A DNA stretch of 48,496 bases from an uncultured Lachnospiraceae bacterium. Its GTDB lineage: Bacteria > Bacillota > Clostridia > Lachnospirales > Lachnospiraceae. This document shows, in pieces, positions 24,105 to 33,297 of the stretch (position 1 is the first letter of the stretch; each line of letters begins with the position of its first letter). The stretch covers positions 1 to 48,496 of the forward strand of contig CAJTPO010000033.1 of the NCBI GenBank assembly GCA_910578115.1, read 5' to 3'. Below the pieces are notes generated by a model, which searched no databases, was not told the DNA's origin, and saw nothing but the letters and a program-made list of their open reading frames with translations. Position numbers and translations under genes: made by a program.

Positions 24105-25607
24105 ATGTTTTTATCATATATCAGGACAGGATGCCGAAAGGCAGCCTCTTTTCTGTTTGCTGCGGTTATTGTCTGCTGTGGTGCCGGCAGCGGCCGGACA
24201 ACGGTATATGCCGCTTCTCTGGAAGAGCTGGAACTGGAGCAGGAAGCCCAGAAAGCCCTTCCCGTTGAATCCAATGACATCGACAACTGGCCAGCCGGCC
24301 CTGTGACAAGCGCACAGTCCGCCATTCTTATGAATGTGGACACCGGCGCTGTTTTGTATGCCAAAAATATCCATAAGAAATCTTTCCCTGCCAGCACCAC
24401 GAAGATCCTCACCTGTCTGATCGCCATGGAGCAGGGCAATCTTGACGACACGGTCACCTTTTCCAACGAGGCGGTATTTTCCGTACCTACGGACGGCTCC
24501 AACATGGGCATGGATGTAGGGGAATCCATCACCCTGGAGCAGTGTCTCTATGGCATTCTCGTAGGTTCCGCCAACGAAGTTGCCAATGCGGTAGGGGAGC
24601 ATATCGCCGGTTCCATCGACGGCTTTGTCGATCTGATGAATGAACGTGCTGCCGAACTCGGATGTACGGACAGCCATTTCATGAACACCAACGGTCTGCA
24701 CGACGACAACCACTATACCTCCGCCTACGATCTGGCGCTCATTTCGTCTGCTTTTTTCAGAAATGATATGCTCTGCAAGATCGGTAACACGGCCCGCTAT
24801 GAGTTTACGGCCACCGCTACGCAACCCGACGATTTCATCCTCAAAAATAAGCACCGGATGATCACCGGAGAAGTGGTCTACGACGGCGTACTGGGTGGAA
24901 AGACCGGTTATACGGACGACTCCCGGCAGACTCTCGTCACCTGTGCGGAGAGAAACGGTATGCGTCTTGTCTGTGTCGTTTTCCGGGAAGAAACGCCCAA
25001 CCAGTTTACGGACACGATGGAATTGTTTGATTATGGTTTCAACAATTTCCAGATCATGAACATTGCCGAGAACGAAAAGAAATACCAGCTTGAACCGTCA
25101 GGTTTCCTGCAGACGGGCAATGATATTTTCGGCAGTTCCAAACCGATTCTGTCGATCGATACCAAGAGCAGCGTGATTGTTCCCAACACGACCACTTTTG
25201 ACAATCTGGAATCTACCATCGATTACAATATATCCGGAGGTAACCGTATCGCACAGATCAAATATTCATATCATGATACCTATGTGGGAAGCGCTTATCT
25301 GGAGCTGGCGGCTGACAGTACCTCGCCTTATGAATTTGACACGAACCCGAATTCCACCGATGTGAGCGTGGAAAGAATAGAAGAGCCCGGACCGGAAAAA
25401 GATCCGGCCCAGGCCAACACTATCTTCATCAACGTAAAAACAGTTTTAATTTGTATTCTTGTCGTCGCTGCCGTCATCATATTGCTTTTCGTCCTGCGCG
25501 CGCTTGCCATCAACAACCAGAATGCCAAACGCCGTCAGAATCGTGTGAAAAGAAAGCAGAGACGCAGAGACAGACTCCGCTCCGAATTGGATGATTTTGA
25601 TTTCTAA
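24105..25607 (+). CDS. dacA: D-alanyl-D-alanine carboxypeptidase (PBP5/DacA-like)
   Basis: A 500-residue low-molecular-weight penicillin-binding protein that trims the last D-Ala of peptidoglycan stem peptides outside the membrane. A signal peptide (residues 1-35) is followed by the SxxK motif SFPASTTKIL (Ser near 95), the SxN motif VGSANEVANAV (about 155) and KTG in LGGKTGYTDD (about 265). After a C-terminal beta-rich domain comes an Asp/Pro linker, one membrane helix (about 445-467) and a strongly basic cytoplasmic tail (NAKRRQNRVKRKQRRRDR). Most DacA proteins end in an amphipathic helix; this full helix with a basic tail is a common clostridial variant. AAAGG precedes the ATG. Confidence 0.93.
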   Translation: MFLSYIRTGCRKAASFLFAAVIVCCGAGSGRTTVYAASLEELELEQEAQKALPVESNDIDNWPAGPVTSAQSAILMNVDTGAVLYAKNIHKKSFPASTTKILTCLIAMEQGNLDDTVTFSNEAVFSVPTDGSNMGMDVGESITLEQCLYGILVGSANEVANAVGEHIAGSIDGFVDLMNERAAELGCTDSHFMNTNGLHDDNHYTSAYDLALISSAFFRNDMLCKIGNTARYEFTATATQPDDFILKNKHRMITGEVVYDGVLGGKTGYTDDSRQTLVTCAERNGMRLVCVVFREETPNQFTDTMELFDYGFNNFQIMNIAENEKKYQLEPSGFLQTGNDIFGSSKPILSIDTKSSVIVPNTTTFDNLESTIDYNISGGNRIAQIKYSYHDTYVGSAYLELAADSTSPYEFDTNPNSTDVSVERIEEPGPEKDPAQANTIFINVKTVLICILVVAAVIILLFVLRALAINNQNAKRRQNRVKRKQRRRDRLRSELDDFDF

Positions 25608-25619
25608 TTCAATGATCTG

Positions 25620-26564
25620 CTATTGATCTTTCAGACTCTTCTTATATTCCTTTGACTTCTTCTGCTTATCACGGATGGCCTCCACTTCGGCCTCCGTGAT
25701 AAACTTCTCTGTCTTCACAACATATACCATTTTTTCCTCAGATTTGCGCATACGTACTTTCGATTTCATATAACCATGTCTGTCACAGTAAGACACGCAA
25801 TAATAATGCTTTCCGTTGGGTGTAAACCAGCGGATCTTCCGGCGAAGGTTCCTGCGGCACAGATAACATTTTGTACTGCTTACCGTTCTGTCCTCCATGG
25901 CTTCTGCCTTGTCGGCAAATCCCCGGGAGATATATTTGACATACGAATCAAATTGGACATGGATCTCCGACTTCTTATCCCTGGGAATATGAAAGACATC
26001 GAAGGAATAATTCTTAAGTACATCCTTCTCGATCAGTGCCAGTACCTTCGCAGTGTAGTAAGCATCACTGAAGGCACGGTGAAAAGGAATATCCTTCTCG
26101 ATCTCAAGGCAGTCAATGGCATGCTCCAGCGTCCTTCTCGATTTCTTATCCTCGAAACCGATACTGAACAGTTTCTGCACATCCAGAAAACGAATAGGTC
26201 CGTCTGCCAGCGGCTTCATACCATAATATCTGAGGTTTCTCTGCAGTTCTGTCAGATCCATGGCACCCCAGGTGCAGAAAATATAATCCTCCCCGCACCA
26301 CTCAAAAAATCTCTCCGCCACTTCCACGAAGGGACGCCCGTGTTCCAGCTGCTCCATCTGTAAATGAATCAACTTCCTTGTGATATGGTGCATCTCATGA
26401 TATACCTGCGGCTTTATCAGCTCCGAAAACTCGTCGATCATCTGCCGTCCACTGTTTAACTTGATCGCACCGATCTCAACAATCTCGAAAGGGAGAACTT
26501 TCGACTCCTCCTCTTTGCCGTCGCTGCTCTGATTCCATTCCAAATCCAATATAATATAATTCAT
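25620..26564 (-). CDS. DEDDh 3'-5' exonuclease (DnaQ-like)
   Basis: A 314-residue exonuclease of the RNase T/DnaQ fold. The acidic residues appear in order: YIILDLEWNQ (first Asp and Glu), WGAMDLTELQRNL (second Asp), and HRAFSDAYYTAKVL (His and last Asp). The N-terminal 190 residues form the nuclease. The C-terminal part has a CYLCRRNLRRKIRW segment with a Cys pair and a charged tail, perhaps a nucleic-acid-binding ribbon. It meets dacA tail to tail, 12 bases apart. It acts on RNA or DNA ends; the substrate is unknown. Confidence 0.88.
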   Translation of the reverse strand: MNYIILDLEWNQSSDGKEEESKVLPFEIVEIGAIKLNSGRQMIDEFSELIKPQVYHEMHHITRKLIHLQMEQLEHGRPFVEVAERFFEWCGEDYIFCTWGAMDLTELQRNLRYYGMKPLADGPIRFLDVQKLFSIGFEDKKSRRTLEHAIDCLEIEKDIPFHRAFSDAYYTAKVLALIEKDVLKNYSFDVFHIPRDKKSEIHVQFDSYVKYISRGFADKAEAMEDRTVSSTKCYLCRRNLRRKIRWFTPNGKHYYCVSYCDRHGYMKSKVRMRKSEEKMVYVVKTEKFITEAEVEAIRDKQKKSKEYKKSLKDQ

Positions 26565-26631
26565 GTAACTCTTTCCGATCTCTGACTTCCTTATTCTCTA
26601 ATCTCCAAATCCTCTCTGGAATACCCGGCAT

Positions 26632-29600
26632 TTACTCTTTCTTACTGCCGTGAATGATCTCGCCAAGTGTCCTGTACAGCTTATCAACCTCCACCGGCTT
26701 GGACAGATGTCCGTTCATACCACATTCCACAGACTTCTTCAGATCATCGTCAAATGCATTGGCCGACATGGCGACAATCGGTATCGTACGGCAGTCTTCC
26801 CGCTCCATGCTCCTGATCGTGCGGGTAGCTTCCAGACCGTCCATGATCGGCATCATGATATCCATCAGGATCACATCGTAAGTACCCGGCTCGGTCGTCC
26901 GAATACGCTCCACCGCTTCCGAACCGTCATAGACACAGTCCACCGCAAATCCCCGCTCCTCCAACAGTGTCAGGGCGATCTCCGCATTCAACTCATTGTC
27001 TTCCACTACCAGGATCCGGCAACCCTCAAAGGTAATCTCCTCCTCCTGTTCCTGCATTTCCACATTTTCGCCAAGTTCCAGCGGGATAGTGAAACTGAAT
27101 ATGCTGCCTTCTCCCGGTTCGCTTTCCAAATTGATATTGCTGCCCATCATCTGCACCAGACGGCTGCTGATAGAAAGCCCCAGGCCCGTTCCCTGCTGTT
27201 TGGACGGATTTTTATCTACCGCCTGCTCAAAAGAACGGAATACTCTCTTCTGATCTTCTTTCGCAATGCCGATACCCGTATCCCGCACCGCAAAGTAAAC
27301 AATCGCTTCCTCTCCGATCTTCTCCACTTCCCGCACCGTCAGCGTCACCTTCCCCTTTCTGGGGGTAAATTTCACTGCATTGCCCAGCAGATTGATCAGT
27401 ACCTGACTGATGCGCATCTTATCTGCCACGAACCAGTAATGCTCCACTTCTATATCCAGCACAAAATCTATCTCTTTGACTGCTGCCTGCGTCATGATCA
27501 ACTCCCTGATCGTATCCAACATCTCATGCAGATCAAAATTAAGCGGTTCCAGCTTCATCTTTCCGCTCTCGATCTTGGACATATCCAGGATGTCATTGAT
27601 CAGGCCCAGCAGATAATTGGAAGAAGACTGTATCTTCTGCAGACAATCCATGATCCTGTCCTGACTCTGTTCCTGTTGCAGCGCAATAGCCGTCATACCG
27701 ATAATACCGTTCATAGGTGTGCGGATCTCATGACTCATGCGGGACAGGAAATCGGACTTCGCCTTGCTGGCAATATCATGCTGTTGCTGTGTCAGCTGAC
27801 TCTGGATCACTCTCCCCAGCTCTGACAGATTCTGATACTCCTCGGTATTATTAAGCAGCTCCTGCCCAATCCCAAGGATACAGATATTCCCCATATAATC
27901 CCCGTTATCATACATGGGCAGGACAATGCCGTGCCTGCCCGGAGAAATACTGAGAAACCGGCAGACCAGCTCATCACAGCTGTCCTCCTCAGACAGATAC
28001 CGCAGTTCCTTCTGTCCAAGCCATTTAAAGAAGATCTCCCGTTCCTCCATCTTATATTGTCTGACATTCTCCGTCACTGTTTTGCCATCTTTATGCCACT
28101 GGTAATCCAGATAGTTGGAATTAAAATCATCCCGCAATATGGAGATCAGCACATCATCCGCACCATAAAATCTGCCGATCTTACAGATGATCAACATCAT
28201 CTGTGCCGGGAAATCAGCCCCCTTGCCAAACAGATTAAGCGCTAAAGACCCCAGGCTCACATCCTCCCCGTAATCCATCGTACTGATATCCCGTCCCAGC
28301 AGCGCCGGCAGCTCCTCACGCTTCTCCTTGGGAATATCCTCGTAGAACAGATATCCTTTCGTCACACCCGGCACCACGAAATCCTGTGACAGCTTTGCCA
28401 TGCAGATCAGCCTTTCACTCGTCTCTTCCCCCTGTGCACAGGCAATACCCGCGCGCACATCCACATTGAACATTTCACCTTCAAAGCTGACGGCAATCTT
28501 ATTCAGAAGATTCTTTACAAAAATCCTGGCTTCCTCTCTCGACCGTTCTTCCAGCCAAACCGTAAACTCGTCGCCATCGAGACGCATTGCTACGATCCGC
28601 CTGTCATCCTGTTCCTCAAGCTCCCTGCAGCAGCTGATTGTCAGGCCACCCATCTCCTCCAGGATCATATCGCCAAAAACAATACCGTTTTTCTCATTAA
28701 TCTCCTTCAGTCTATTCAAAAGCAGATTAACCATAATACCGGCAGGCCGTGTCTTCCGGCATTCCTGTATATATTTGATACCGGCACTGAAACAGTAAAG
28801 CCCGGTAATCACATCCGTAGAATTCTTTCTAAGCTGCTTCTCCTCCCGTTCTTTCTGTTCCTGTATATCGCGGATACTGCTCACAATCTTGCGGCGCACA
28901 CCGTCAGTATCATAAACTGCTTTCCCATAAAAAGCTACCCACCTGTACTCCGTATCGGAAGGCCCTTTCATTCGAAACTCCACAAAAAGCTTATCCCTCT
29001 TGCTCTGCAGTTCACGGACAACCGCAGCACGATCCAGCTCGTAGATATATTCCGGATCGATAAATCCGCTCTCAAACTCTTCGCACTGCCATTGTCCACT
29101 CATCGTCTCGTGATTCACAATATCCAGCATGTGACTCTGAATATCATACGAAAAGAACACGTCCTTGCTTGACTCCAGTGCTACCCGGTAGCGTTCCTTT
29201 TCCTCCAGAAGAATATTTTCCGCTTCTTTCTGCCTGTTCGTCAGCTCCTTTACCACATCATAAAGTGCATCCACCTCCAGAATGTTAGAGGGCTTAAATT
29301 CCTGCAGCCCCTCATTACCCCTGCTGATACACTGCATCAGATCCTGTACCGGTCTGGTCAGATGCTTCACCAGGAAATAAATACCAACCACCCCAAACAT
29401 CAACCCGATCATCACCGCCACGACCATCCACAGATAAAGCTGACGACTGATGCCAAATAACTCTTCTTCCGTATTCAGACCAAGAAGTACCCACTCCGTA
29501 TGTTCATAAGGTACGTTGTTGCTGTAAAGTTTTAACGGACAGACCACCGCGTGGATCTTTTGCTTATTCAGTCTGGCCTCATGTACCATCGACAGATTAT

Positions 29601-30567
29601 CATGTCTTGTTTCCTGCAGTACAAAAGCCTCGTCCATAGAACGAACCAGATCAAAGAGAACGCCCTTGCCCACCAAAGGAATATAGCTGTCATCTTCATT
29701 CTTCACCGCCAGCATATATCCCGACTGCTGAGAAGCATTCAACTCTGCCACCGGAAAATAATCCGCGAACCTCTGCTCGGAAATCTCCACACCCAACACG
29801 CCATATACCTCACCCTCATGGCGAAGAGGCAGAGAATACGTGATCATCCGATAAGGATCCGTCGTCGTCTTTTCCAGGGAAAAAGGCATGGACCAGTATC
29901 CCAGATTGTTCGTCTGTGTATCCGGGTACGCCGCCCCCGCTTTCCACGGTTCGTAGAAAAATCTGTCGGCTTCATTTATCCCTTCACCATCCATATGAAA
30001 ACGTGTCGTCCAGGCCGTATCAAGAGGAATACTCCACTCCCTGGACAGATGCTTACTCCCCCGCTCCAACAACAGATCCGTATAATTGGCCGGGTTGATA
30101 TCCGGATCGGAATCTCTGATAAAGAACCCATCGTAATCAGCCTTCGCCTGCATATCTTCCCCGGCCAGAATCACAAAGATACCCGTCGTGGTACTGCCCT
30201 GCAGCATATTAAGGCATTCTGGAAAAAGCTGTTCCAACAGCTCACCCTTCATCTCATCGGAATTCAAAACATTTTTGATCTCTGCATTCTTATCGGTCAG
30301 AAACTGCTGCAGTATTTTATCAAGCACTTCTTCCTGCTCACAGACAGCAGCCCAACGCTGAATCATATCGTTCTGCAGGATCACCTTTCTGTTTTCCACA
30401 AGACGGTTCATCATCCCGCCGGAATATTCCTGCAGCATCCCCGCAGTCCTCCGAACGATCAACGTACCGATCGTGATCATACTCTGCACCAGCATGATCA
30501 CGATCAGAGGAATCAGAAAAATCCTGAATATACTTGTTTTTTTCTTTTTACGATTTCTGTCTCCCAT
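26632..30567 (-). CDS. Hybrid sensor histidine kinase with PAS, GGDEF-like and REC domains
   Basis: A 1311-residue membrane sensor. In order: a helix at 15-35; a large extracellular dCache-like domain (about 40-370); a second helix (about 375-395) and HAMP (about 395-450); PAS (about 470-595, with RWVAFYGKAVYDTDG); a GGDEF-like domain (about 605-770) with DGDEF in the signature place; HisKA with SHEIRTPMNGIIGMTA (His near 945); HATPase with NLLGNAVKF, DTGIGI and GTGLGLS; and a C-terminal receiver with RILVVEDNELN and MDIMMP (Asp near 1235). The variant DGDEF leaves cyclase activity open. The ATG at 30567 follows AGAGGT and hairpin R3; the longer frame lacks a signal. It lies 58 bases after a solute-binding lipoprotein, a likely input partner. 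Confidence 0.92.
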   Translation of the reverse strand: MGDRNRKKKKTSIFRIFLIPLIVIMLVQSMITIGTLIVRRTAGMLQEYSGGMMNRLVENRKVILQNDMIQRWAAVCEQEEVLDKILQQFLTDKNAEIKNVLNSDEMKGELLEQLFPECLNMLQGSTTTGIFVILAGEDMQAKADYDGFFIRDSDPDINPANYTDLLLERGSKHLSREWSIPLDTAWTTRFHMDGEGINEADRFFYEPWKAGAAYPDTQTNNLGYWSMPFSLEKTTTDPYRMITYSLPLRHEGEVYGVLGVEISEQRFADYFPVAELNASQQSGYMLAVKNEDDSYIPLVGKGVLFDLVRSMDEAFVLQETRHDNLSMVHEARLNKQKIHAVVCPLKLYSNNVPYEHTEWVLLGLNTEEELFGISRQLYLWMVVAVMIGLMFGVVGIYFLVKHLTRPVQDLMQCISRGNEGLQEFKPSNILEVDALYDVVKELTNRQKEAENILLEEKERYRVALESSKDVFFSYDIQSHMLDIVNHETMSGQWQCEEFESGFIDPEYIYELDRAAVVRELQSKRDKLFVEFRMKGPSDTEYRWVAFYGKAVYDTDGVRRKIVSSIRDIQEQKEREEKQLRKNSTDVITGLYCFSAGIKYIQECRKTRPAGIMVNLLLNRLKEINEKNGIVFGDMILEEMGGLTISCCRELEEQDDRRIVAMRLDGDEFTVWLEERSREEARIFVKNLLNKIAVSFEGEMFNVDVRAGIACAQGEETSERLICMAKLSQDFVVPGVTKGYLFYEDIPKEKREELPALLGRDISTMDYGEDVSLGSLALNLFGKGADFPAQMMLIICKIGRFYGADDVLISILRDDFNSNYLDYQWHKDGKTVTENVRQYKMEEREIFFKWLGQKELRYLSEEDSCDELVCRFLSISPGRHGIVLPMYDNGDYMGNICILGIGQELLNNTEEYQNLSELGRVIQSQLTQQQHDIASKAKSDFLSRMSHEIRTPMNGIIGMTAIALQQEQSQDRIMDCLQKIQSSSNYLLGLINDILDMSKIESGKMKLEPLNFDLHEMLDTIRELIMTQAAVKEIDFVLDIEVEHYWFVADKMRISQVLINLLGNAVKFTPRKGKVTLTVREVEKIGEEAIVYFAVRDTGIGIAKEDQKRVFRSFEQAVDKNPSKQQGTGLGLSISSRLVQMMGSNINLESEPGEGSIFSFTIPLELGENVEMQEQEEEITFEGCRILVVEDNELNAEIALTLLEERGFAVDCVYDGSEAVERIRTTEPGTYDVILMDIMMPIMDGLEATRTIRSMEREDCRTIPIVAMSANAFDDDLKKSVECGMNGHLSKPVEVDKLYRTLGEIIHGSKKE

Positions 30568-30577
30568 TTTACCTCTA

Positions 30578-30597
30578 CCGACTGCCCCTGCAATATC
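30578..30597 (-). repeat. Hairpin repeat copy R3 (degenerate)
   Basis: On the minus strand GATATTGCAGGGGCAGTCGG, resembling R2, lies immediately before the AGAGGT ribosome binding site of the hybrid kinase. The distal arm of the hairpin is lost, so this is a weak copy. Confidence 0.4.
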
Positions 30598-30625
30598 TTC
30601 GAATTCATACACGCATCTGTTTCCG

Positions 30626-32089
30626 TCATGAATCCTGTTTTCCTGTTGCCTCCTTAAGTGCGGCACAAAAAGCTTCGTACCACTTCTCAAAGGCTTCCTC
30701 AGATACATACGAAGCAGACGCCTCTTCCAGACTCTTCCCTTCCTCCAAAGCTGCCGCCACTACTGCACGATCCGCAGCCGCCTGGTCTGCAAGATGATAT
30801 TCCAGCACCTTTCTGGCCGCAGAACCATTCTCAAAACTCTTATTCGTGTATAAAGTCATTCCTTCCATTTCATTAAAGATCGTGGTCAGGCAATCGTAAG
30901 TCTTTTGAGCCACTTCCAGCTGATGATCCGCGATCACCTGGTCCAGCTTTTCCACGTTGCCCGCTTCCTTCGTCACCGGCAGATAACCCGACACACAACC
31001 GAACTGCAGATTGTTCTCCGCCTCCGTAAACCATTTCAGAAATTCCACTGCCGCATATTCGTGTTTTTCATCAGACTTGCTGACCACCATGCCGGCACCC
31101 TGCTGTACCGCATACTGTGCCCCGCCCTCAAAAACGGGAGCCGTCGTCACAATATACTCAATGGCATGGCTACCGTCGTCCAACTCCACCTGATCCGGGA
31201 AATACATGGCGGAAGCCGTGGATCCCGTATAGGCGAGCAGATCACCTGTCTTCACATCATCGGACCGGAAAGAACCGTAAGCTCCAAAATATCCCTTCAC
31301 CATGGGCACATAATAATTCTCCCACAGGCGGTACAATTCTTCTCTGGGTGTATTTAAAGTCAGCTGGCCGTTCTCCACCTGAAAGATCTCCACACCCAGC
31401 TGCTGCATACCGATAATAAAATAATTGGCTACCGCATCCCTTCCGTAGAAAGCCATGCCGTCACCTGCCACATCCGGTGTCTGACTGTCTGTCCATTCAT
31501 AATACATCTGCGACGTCGAAACCACTCCTTCAATCGTCTTCAGGTCCTCCAGTGAAGCACCCGTAGCCGCGGCAAAAGATTCCCAGTCTGTCTTGTTGAT
31601 CATCATGATCTCCGTAGACTTCGCCGTGGGAAAGATCCGCAGCGTGCCGTCCGCAGCAATACACCCCTCCGCTATGTAAGAATCCACATATTTCTCTAAT
31701 TCTTCCTTATCCATATACTCGGACAGATTCGCCAGCGCACCGACCTGCTCCACCTCATAAGCCGTATCCGCATAAGAGGAAAAAATATCCGGCATTTCAT
31801 CCGCTCCTACCGCACCGTTGATGGAATCTCGCACTGCTGTCTCCAGATCGGAAACCGAACCCTGACTGTAGCCCTGCACATAGATTCCTTTCTCCCGACC
31901 CACCGAATCATTAAACTCTTCCACCAGCGCATCAAATGCCGCCTGCTGAGATCCGTTGTAATAATGCCATATTGTCAAAGAAACCGGATTACCCGGATCC
32001 AGTGGACTTTTCTTCCCACATCCCGTCAAAGAAACCGCCAAAATCCCCACTGCACATAAAGGTGCCACTGCTTTTCTTATATTTTTCAT
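30626..32089 (-). CDS. Extracellular solute-binding lipoprotein (family 1)
   Basis: A 487-residue binding protein. The signal peptide ends in a lipobox (LAVSLTGCGKK, Cys near residue 25). The mature part resembles CUT1 sugar-binding proteins (SLTIWHYYNGSQQAAFDALV, a DIFSSYADTAYEV segment and VVSKSDEKHEYAAVEFLKWF). No permease or ATPase gene is adjacent; the next gene is the hybrid kinase with an extracellular dCache-like domain. It may therefore serve mainly as a sensory co-receptor rather than for uptake, which is inference. AGGA precedes the ATG at 32089. Confidence 0.88.
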   Translation of the reverse strand: MKNIRKAVAPLCAVGILAVSLTGCGKKSPLDPGNPVSLTIWHYYNGSQQAAFDALVEEFNDSVGREKGIYVQGYSQGSVSDLETAVRDSINGAVGADEMPDIFSSYADTAYEVEQVGALANLSEYMDKEELEKYVDSYIAEGCIAADGTLRIFPTAKSTEIMMINKTDWESFAAATGASLEDLKTIEGVVSTSQMYYEWTDSQTPDVAGDGMAFYGRDAVANYFIIGMQQLGVEIFQVENGQLTLNTPREELYRLWENYYVPMVKGYFGAYGSFRSDDVKTGDLLAYTGSTASAMYFPDQVELDDGSHAIEYIVTTAPVFEGGAQYAVQQGAGMVVSKSDEKHEYAAVEFLKWFTEAENNLQFGCVSGYLPVTKEAGNVEKLDQVIADHQLEVAQKTYDCLTTIFNEMEGMTLYTNKSFENGSAARKVLEYHLADQAAADRAVVAAALEEGKSLEEASASYVSEEAFEKWYEAFCAALKEATGKQDS

Positions 32090-32220
32090 ATGCCGTTCGT
32101 TCCTTCCGCATTTATCGTAATACTGTTGTTCGTTCCATTGTAGCATACGCTTCCCTTATTTTCAATAAAACTATCCATCGCACCCTGCACGAAAAGCAAC
32201 AGAAAGAACCCTTTATAATA

Positions 32221-32274
32221 ACAACAGATCAGCCAGGTTAACACGTAACTGTGTAAACCTGACCGATCTGTTGT
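32221..32274 (-). terminator. Hairpin after the diguanylate cyclase gene
   Basis: A 20-base stem with two or three mismatches (32221-32240 with 32255-32274; arm ACAACAGATC). A TTATTATAAA tail follows on the minus strand. It separates the MCP/cyclase unit from the lipoprotein/kinase unit. Confidence 0.65.
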
Positions 32275-32295
32275 CATCAAATTATCCTTATTTAT

Positions 32296-33213
32296 TTACT
32301 TTTCGTATAACTGCTTGATCCGCTCATCCGCCCATACAACTCTGTTGCGGCCAAACTTCTTCGCATCATACAGCATGGCATCCGCTATTTTCAGATAAAA
32401 ATCATAAGATTTATCCGCTTCAGGGATTATGGTAATACCGCCAATGCTGACCGTAACCCACTCAGAAACCGACGGATTGTGTGGAATATGAAGATCCTCC
32501 ACCGCCTGACGGATCGTCTTGATGTATTCAAATACTTTGTCTGAATCATCACCAAGAAGGATTGCCACAAATTCCTCTCCCCCGTAGCGGGCAAAAAAGT
32601 CCGTGCTGCGATGCAGATAGGAAGCGATCGTTTTCGCAACGGAGGCAATGACCTTATCCCCGGCCGGATGCCCAAAGGTGTCATTAAAAGATTTAAAGTG
32701 ATCGATATCAAACATACAGATGGAAAATGGAGTCTGCAGACGGACTGATTCTTTCCATTTCTCGACACTGTACTCGTCATGCCGGCGCCTGTTGGCAATT
32801 CCTGTCATCTGATCCGTCTTGGACTGCTGTTCTACCTGTCTGCGGTAATTGTACAGCTTGATATGGGTATCTACCCTGGCTTTAACGATCAACGGACTGA
32901 AAGGCTTGCTGATATAATCGACTGCACCCAATGTAAGCCCCCGCTGTTCATGTTCAATGTCCGAAAGCGTGGTGATCATAATAACCGGCACTGTCTTCGT
33001 ATTACTTTCTTCCTGCAGGATCTTCAATAAAGTAAAGCCGTCCATACCCGGCAGGACAACGTCCAGCAGGATCAGTGAGTAATTACCGGCGCGCGCAAGT
33101 TCAAATCCGTCCTCCGCCGACTGCTCAATATCAATATCGTATTCATCACTCAAAATATCTTTCAACTGTGCCACTTGCAGTGGGCTGTCGTCAATGATCA
33201 GAATCTTTTCCAT
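32296..33213 (-). CDS. Response regulator diguanylate cyclase (REC-GGDEF)
   Basis: A 305-residue protein. The receiver domain (1-120) has ILIIDDSPLQVAQLK, the phosphoacceptor in LILLDVVLPGMDG and the Lys in DYISKPFSPL. The GGDEF domain (about 140-300) has an intact active site, RYGGEEFVAIL, preceded by DIDHFKSFNDTFGHPAGD. It should make c-di-GMP from two GTP when phosphorylated, as in PleD/WspR-type proteins. No RxxD inhibitory site was seen. AAAGGAACAGGAAG precedes the ATG at 33213; an upstream in-frame start lacks support. It follows the chemoreceptor gene by 84 bases and may be phosphorylated by the hybrid kinase next door. Confidence 0.94.
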   Translation of the reverse strand: MEKILIIDDSPLQVAQLKDILSDEYDIDIEQSAEDGFELARAGNYSLILLDVVLPGMDGFTLLKILQEESNTKTVPVIMITTLSDIEHEQRGLTLGAVDYISKPFSPLIVKARVDTHIKLYNYRRQVEQQSKTDQMTGIANRRRHDEYSVEKWKESVRLQTPFSICMFDIDHFKSFNDTFGHPAGDKVIASVAKTIASYLHRSTDFFARYGGEEFVAILLGDDSDKVFEYIKTIRQAVEDLHIPHNPSVSEWVTVSIGGITIIPEADKSYDFYLKIADAMLYDAKKFGRNRVVWADERIKQLYEK

Positions 33214-33297
33214 ATCTTCCTGTTCCTTTCGTAATCTCCATTCAACCTTATATCTTATATTAACACCTGTATACAAAGTTTGCAAACCATTCTGAGA

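Noticed and set aside
26650..27825. A 391-codon open frame on the plus strand
   Set aside because: It is antisense to the kinase and receiver domains of the hybrid kinase and has no family features.
29551..30657. A 368-codon open frame on the plus strand
   Set aside because: Antisense shadow of the sensor domain of the hybrid kinase.
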